6,104 nt of DNA from an uncultured Pseudomonadota bacterium (GTDB lineage Bacteria; Pseudomonadota; Alphaproteobacteria; RUG11792): NCBI GenBank assembly GCA_902796745.1, contig CADBQC010000122.1, forward strand, positions 1-6,104, given 5' to 3'. The position numbers and the translations under genes were made by a program. Each line of letters begins with the position of its first letter. Position 1 is the stretch's first letter. Under the pieces are notes generated by a model. It had not been told where the DNA came from. It was given only the letters and a program-made list of their open reading frames with translations, and made no database searches. This document shows positions 4,160 through 6,104 of the stretch, one piece after another.

Positions 4160-5359
4160 CTATTTTCCCTTCGGGCTATTCAAATACTGAAGTGCTAGGC
4201 GCTTTGATTCTTCTACTGATGGTTGGTCAAAAGGATTCACATTTGCAAGGTGAGCTATAACCAAAACTTCTATAAAATTCTTTGCCATCAGTTCTCCAAG
4301 TGTTGCAATGTTGATTTTGTCATATTCTAAAACACGAACAGGAGCTTTTGCTTTTAACACTTGTATTGTAGCTTTTGCATGTGCATACATGAGTTCGTTG
4401 ATAGTATGTCCCTTCAGATGTTCCAGAACTTTTCCGCAAAGCGCTGGCGCTATTGGTGCCGTTGGGGCATTATTTCTGGCTAATATGATTGTGTAAAACT
4501 TGTTTGCAGGCCCACCCAAGAATAACTGCAACATTGAATGCTGATCCACGGTTCCAACTGCGCGTATCGGAGTTATGCCGAAGTCTTCTGATTTTCCTAA
4601 GCTTTCTGATATTAGCTGTACAGCCCATTTTGTGTAGTCTTCTAGCATATCAGAATATGGCATGATGACGTGTTGGTTTATCAAGCCATTCTTAAATGCC
4701 TTATCATACATTTCGTATGCGTCTGAGAATGTTTTGGCTCCGGCGTTTTCTTTCACTTCATCTAAAATTTTTTTAGCAGCTCTTGTAAAGGTATCTATAT
4801 CAACGTTGCCAAGCAATGCTGGAAGTAAGCCGACTACCGAAAATACGGAAAATCGCCCACCAATTCTTGGATTATGCTCTACTATTTCCATATTGAGTGA
4901 ATTTGCAATCTGCCTCAAGTCATTGTTATCAGACAACTCCGTTATTGCAATAGCACGATTTTGGTAATCGAAATTTTTCCAAATCTCGCAGAGAGTCAAA
5001 AAGGTCATTAACGTCTCGGTGGTGCGACCAGATTTAGAGATTACAACTATTCCTGTGCGCGCTGGATCACACTTGTTTATGGTATTTTTGAAACTCAGCG
5101 AATCTACGTTCTCAATGAACACTATTCTCGGCGTGGTACCCGTCATATTCGCTTGAAAATTCACCAAACATTTCCCACCAAGGCTTGAGCCTCCAGTTCC
5201 TAAAACAAGAACTGTGCTACAATCCGAAAACCTTTGTGCCAATTTTTTTATGGGAGCCAAATCACCATCAATAACCTTGAATATATCAAGGTTATTGATT
5301 TGCCCTAATATATGTTGATGCGTTTCGTTGTATACCGCTTTTTCCACCGTGCTTACCAA
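4160..5359 (-). CDS. pgi: Glucose-6-phosphate isomerase
   Basis: Pgi interconverts glucose 6-phosphate and fructose 6-phosphate in the cytoplasm, linking glycolysis or gluconeogenesis with sugar-nucleotide supply for the envelope. The 399 residues show VLGTGGSSLGG (52-62) and SKSGRTTET (109-117) of the SIS sugar-phosphate fold, then GGRFSVFSVVGLLP (167-180). Glu252 lies in SESLGK (catalytic base), His274 in DQHS (ring opening), and the C-terminal signature FDQPSVEESK (377-386) ends in Lys386. All catalytic residues are present. The protein is shorter than E. coli Pgi (549) and belongs to a compact form. The likely start is TTG at 5359, because an in-frame TAA lies five codons upstream and no ATG is available; GTG at 5347 is the alternative, and neither has a strong Shine-Dalgarno. 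IS remnants flank it on both sides, one ending 21 bp after its stop and one beginning about 58 bp before its start. I found no convincing promoter in that gap. Confidence 0.95.
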   Translation of the reverse strand: MVSTVEKAVYNETHQHILGQINNLDIFKVIDGDLAPIKKLAQRFSDCSTVLVLGTGGSSLGGKCLVNFQANMTGTTPRIVFIENVDSLSFKNTINKCDPARTGIVVISKSGRTTETLMTFLTLCEIWKNFDYQNRAIAITELSDNNDLRQIANSLNMEIVEHNPRIGGRFSVFSVVGLLPALLGNVDIDTFTRAAKKILDEVKENAGAKTFSDAYEMYDKAFKNGLINQHVIMPYSDMLEDYTKWAVQLISESLGKSEDFGITPIRAVGTVDQHSMLQLFLGGPANKFYTIILARNNAPTAPIAPALCGKVLEHLKGHTINELMYAHAKATIQVLKAKAPVRVLEYDKINIATLGELMAKNFIEVLVIAHLANVNPFDQPSVEESKRLALQYLNSPKGK

Positions 5360-5421
5360 TCTACTCGTTTATACATGAATAATACACCATCTTCCACATC
5401 CAGGTGGTTTAAAGTTTGGTC

Positions 5422-5450
5422 TAAGTTCATAACATATGAGACAAAGATGA
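5422..5450 (+). repeat. Left end of the second IS481-like element
   Basis: It shares taagttcata and tga-acaaagat with 3725-3752, and tcaa/atgag-caaagat with 3647-3679. It lies about 60 bp upstream of the pgi start, so it could affect pgi expression. Confidence 0.65.
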
Positions 5451-5474
5451 GTTTGAGATATTCAAATAGATAAA

Positions 5475-5524
5475 AAAGTCTCCAGAATTAAATTATAAGT
5501 TTTTAAGTTAAAAAAGGAGACTTT
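5475..5524 (+). promoter_or_regulatory. 9-bp hairpin sequestering the transposase Shine-Dalgarno sequence
   Basis: AAAGTCTCC (5475-5483) pairs perfectly with GGAGACTTT (5516-5524) across a 32-nt A+T-rich loop. The right arm contains GGAG (5516-5519), the ribosome site located 10 nt before the transposase ATG at 5530. An RNA covering both arms would have the site paired. In several other IS families such leader hairpins limit transposase translation from read-through transcripts. The 418-bp copy has lost the left arm. Function is inferred. Confidence 0.55.
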
Positions 5525-5529
5525 GGATT

Positions 5530-6062
5530 ATGCAAATACAGAAGTTACACTAGCTTGTGGCACCAGAAAAACGTAGGACAGATTTTGAGAAACTTTCCGA
5601 AAAACAGGTCAAACAGTGGGAATTGCTTTACTGCCATGGAGTTCCCAACAAAAAGAAACAAGAGCTTGTCGGCATCAGTCGAGCTACGTATTATCGTCTG
5701 GAAAAGTGGCTGAAGTGTCCGATTTTCTGGTCTAAATGTCTGAAAAATGTGTGATAGAAAAACGCACATGGAGGCGAAGATTTGCGTGATTTTGAGTCGT
5801 GATTTCGGTGTAAATATCAGCTAGAGTAGTGTCGGTAAAATTATGAAAAAGCTTGGATTTTTAAGTTCTAGACATGCCCTTGAGGTGCAAGAAAAAACGG
5901 AGATTTAAGGAGCATTACAGCAAGATTGGTAAACTTTCAAATAGATCACATGACTGTAAGAACTGCGTAGTAATGATGCATTTCGCGGGGATTGAACGCT
6001 TCAGCGAGCATGTTTATAGCAATGCAAATAGCGATAATGCTACTAAATTTTTACGAAAATAA
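5530..6062 (+). pseudogene. IS481-like transposase N-terminal half, broken by a stop and frameshifts
   Basis: Three segments in successive frames read as one ancestral protein. (1) From ATG at 5530: MQIQKLH, an in-frame TAG at 5551, then APEKRRTDFEKL and a helix-turn-helix ending VGISRATYYRLEKWLK, stopping at 5754. (2) From about 5777 in the second frame: KICVILSRDFGVNIS, a TAG, then SSVGKIMKKLGF, the second DNA-binding helix region (family form S-STVGRILKKL). (3) 5874-6062 in the third frame: KKKRRFKEHYSKIGKL and, after an eroded region where the first catalytic Asp (QIDHM) is expected, MMHFAGIERF and VYSNANSDNATKFL, matching the family form HFQAW...VYSNA...A..FL. The remainder with the second Asp and the Glu is absent. 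GGAG sits 10 nt before the ATG. It is inactive. The family assignment is from memory of IS481-type integrases in related alphaproteobacteria; a nearby DDE family is possible. Confidence 0.75.
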
Positions 6063-6082
6063 ATCAAAAATATTCCGTATAA

Positions 6083-6104
6083 AGTTTGTTTCATATTTCA
6101 AAAC
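6083..6104 (-). repeat. Probable right inverted repeat of the second IS481-like element (partial)
   Basis: The reverse complement, gttttgaaatatgaaacaaact, resembles the left end (gttcataacatatgagacaaag) with a run of near-identity at atatga-acaaa. It lies about 20 bp after the last transposase-derived stop and runs into the window edge. Confidence 0.5.

Larger units (their letters stand above)
5418..6104 (+). mobile_element. Second IS481-like element remnant, keeps the N-terminal half (right edge at or beyond window end)
   Basis: The left end (taagttcataacatatgagacaaagatga, broken at about 5422-5450) matches the left ends at 3725 and 3651. About 120 bp of leader up to the transposase ATG can be aligned with the 418-bp element. 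A decayed transposase N-terminal half follows. At 6083-6104 the sequence, read on the minus strand, gives gttttgaaatatgaaacaaa, which resembles the left end (atatgagacaaag) and is probably the inner part of the right inverted repeat. The C-terminal half of the transposase is missing, so this copy also carries a large internal deletion. The outermost right bases may lie outside the window. Confidence 0.7.

Overview
The window looks like chromosomal DNA of a low-GC alphaproteobacterium. The MurC, LpxD and OmpH sequences read as alphaproteobacterial. The A+T-rich composition and the several decayed insertion sequences fit a reductive, probably intracellular lineage (Holosporales- or Rickettsiales-like). 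A complete-looking pgi argues against Rickettsiaceae proper. This placement is inference from reading the proteins; no search was run.

Left part (1-1416, + strand): the 3' end of murC (peptidoglycan precursor ligase) is followed, with identical 9-nt gaps, by two small genes. The first (607-1134) is a chimera: an N-terminal membrane segment like that of the next gene, joined to a second, diverged copy of the MurC C-terminal domain. It has lost the DDYAHHPTE and QPHRFTR motifs but keeps the last 93 residues at about 61% identity. The second (1144-1416) is a small, very basic, membrane-anchored protein of unknown function. The whole arrangement is a tandem repeat with a 537-bp period covering the murC 3' end, the intergenic gap and the start of the small gene. 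This is the most original thing in the window.

Middle (1417-3720): an IS200/IS605-family remnant on the minus strand (tnpA pseudogene flanked by two hairpins) sits between the convergent murC cluster and lpxD. Minus-strand ompH then lpxD form a two-gene outer-membrane biogenesis operon (OMP chaperone, lipid A acyltransferase). They overlap as TAATG and have a good sigma-70-type promoter upstream. The bamA, fabZ and lpxA neighbours usual for this locus are not next to them here.

Right part (3647-6104): three left-end copies and two right ends of one IS family (DDE integrase type, IS481-like) surround pgi (minus strand, glucose-6-phosphate isomerase). The element at 3721-4138 has perfect 12-bp terminal inverted repeats and keeps only the start and the C-terminus of its transposase. 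The element from about 5418 to the window end keeps only the N-terminal half. The two internal deletions are complementary. The second element also has a 9-bp hairpin that would bury its transposase Shine-Dalgarno sequence.

The housekeeping genes serve cell-envelope synthesis (murC, lpxD, ompH) and sugar-phosphate metabolism (pgi). Almost everything between them is IS debris. I see no tRNA, rRNA or CRISPR.
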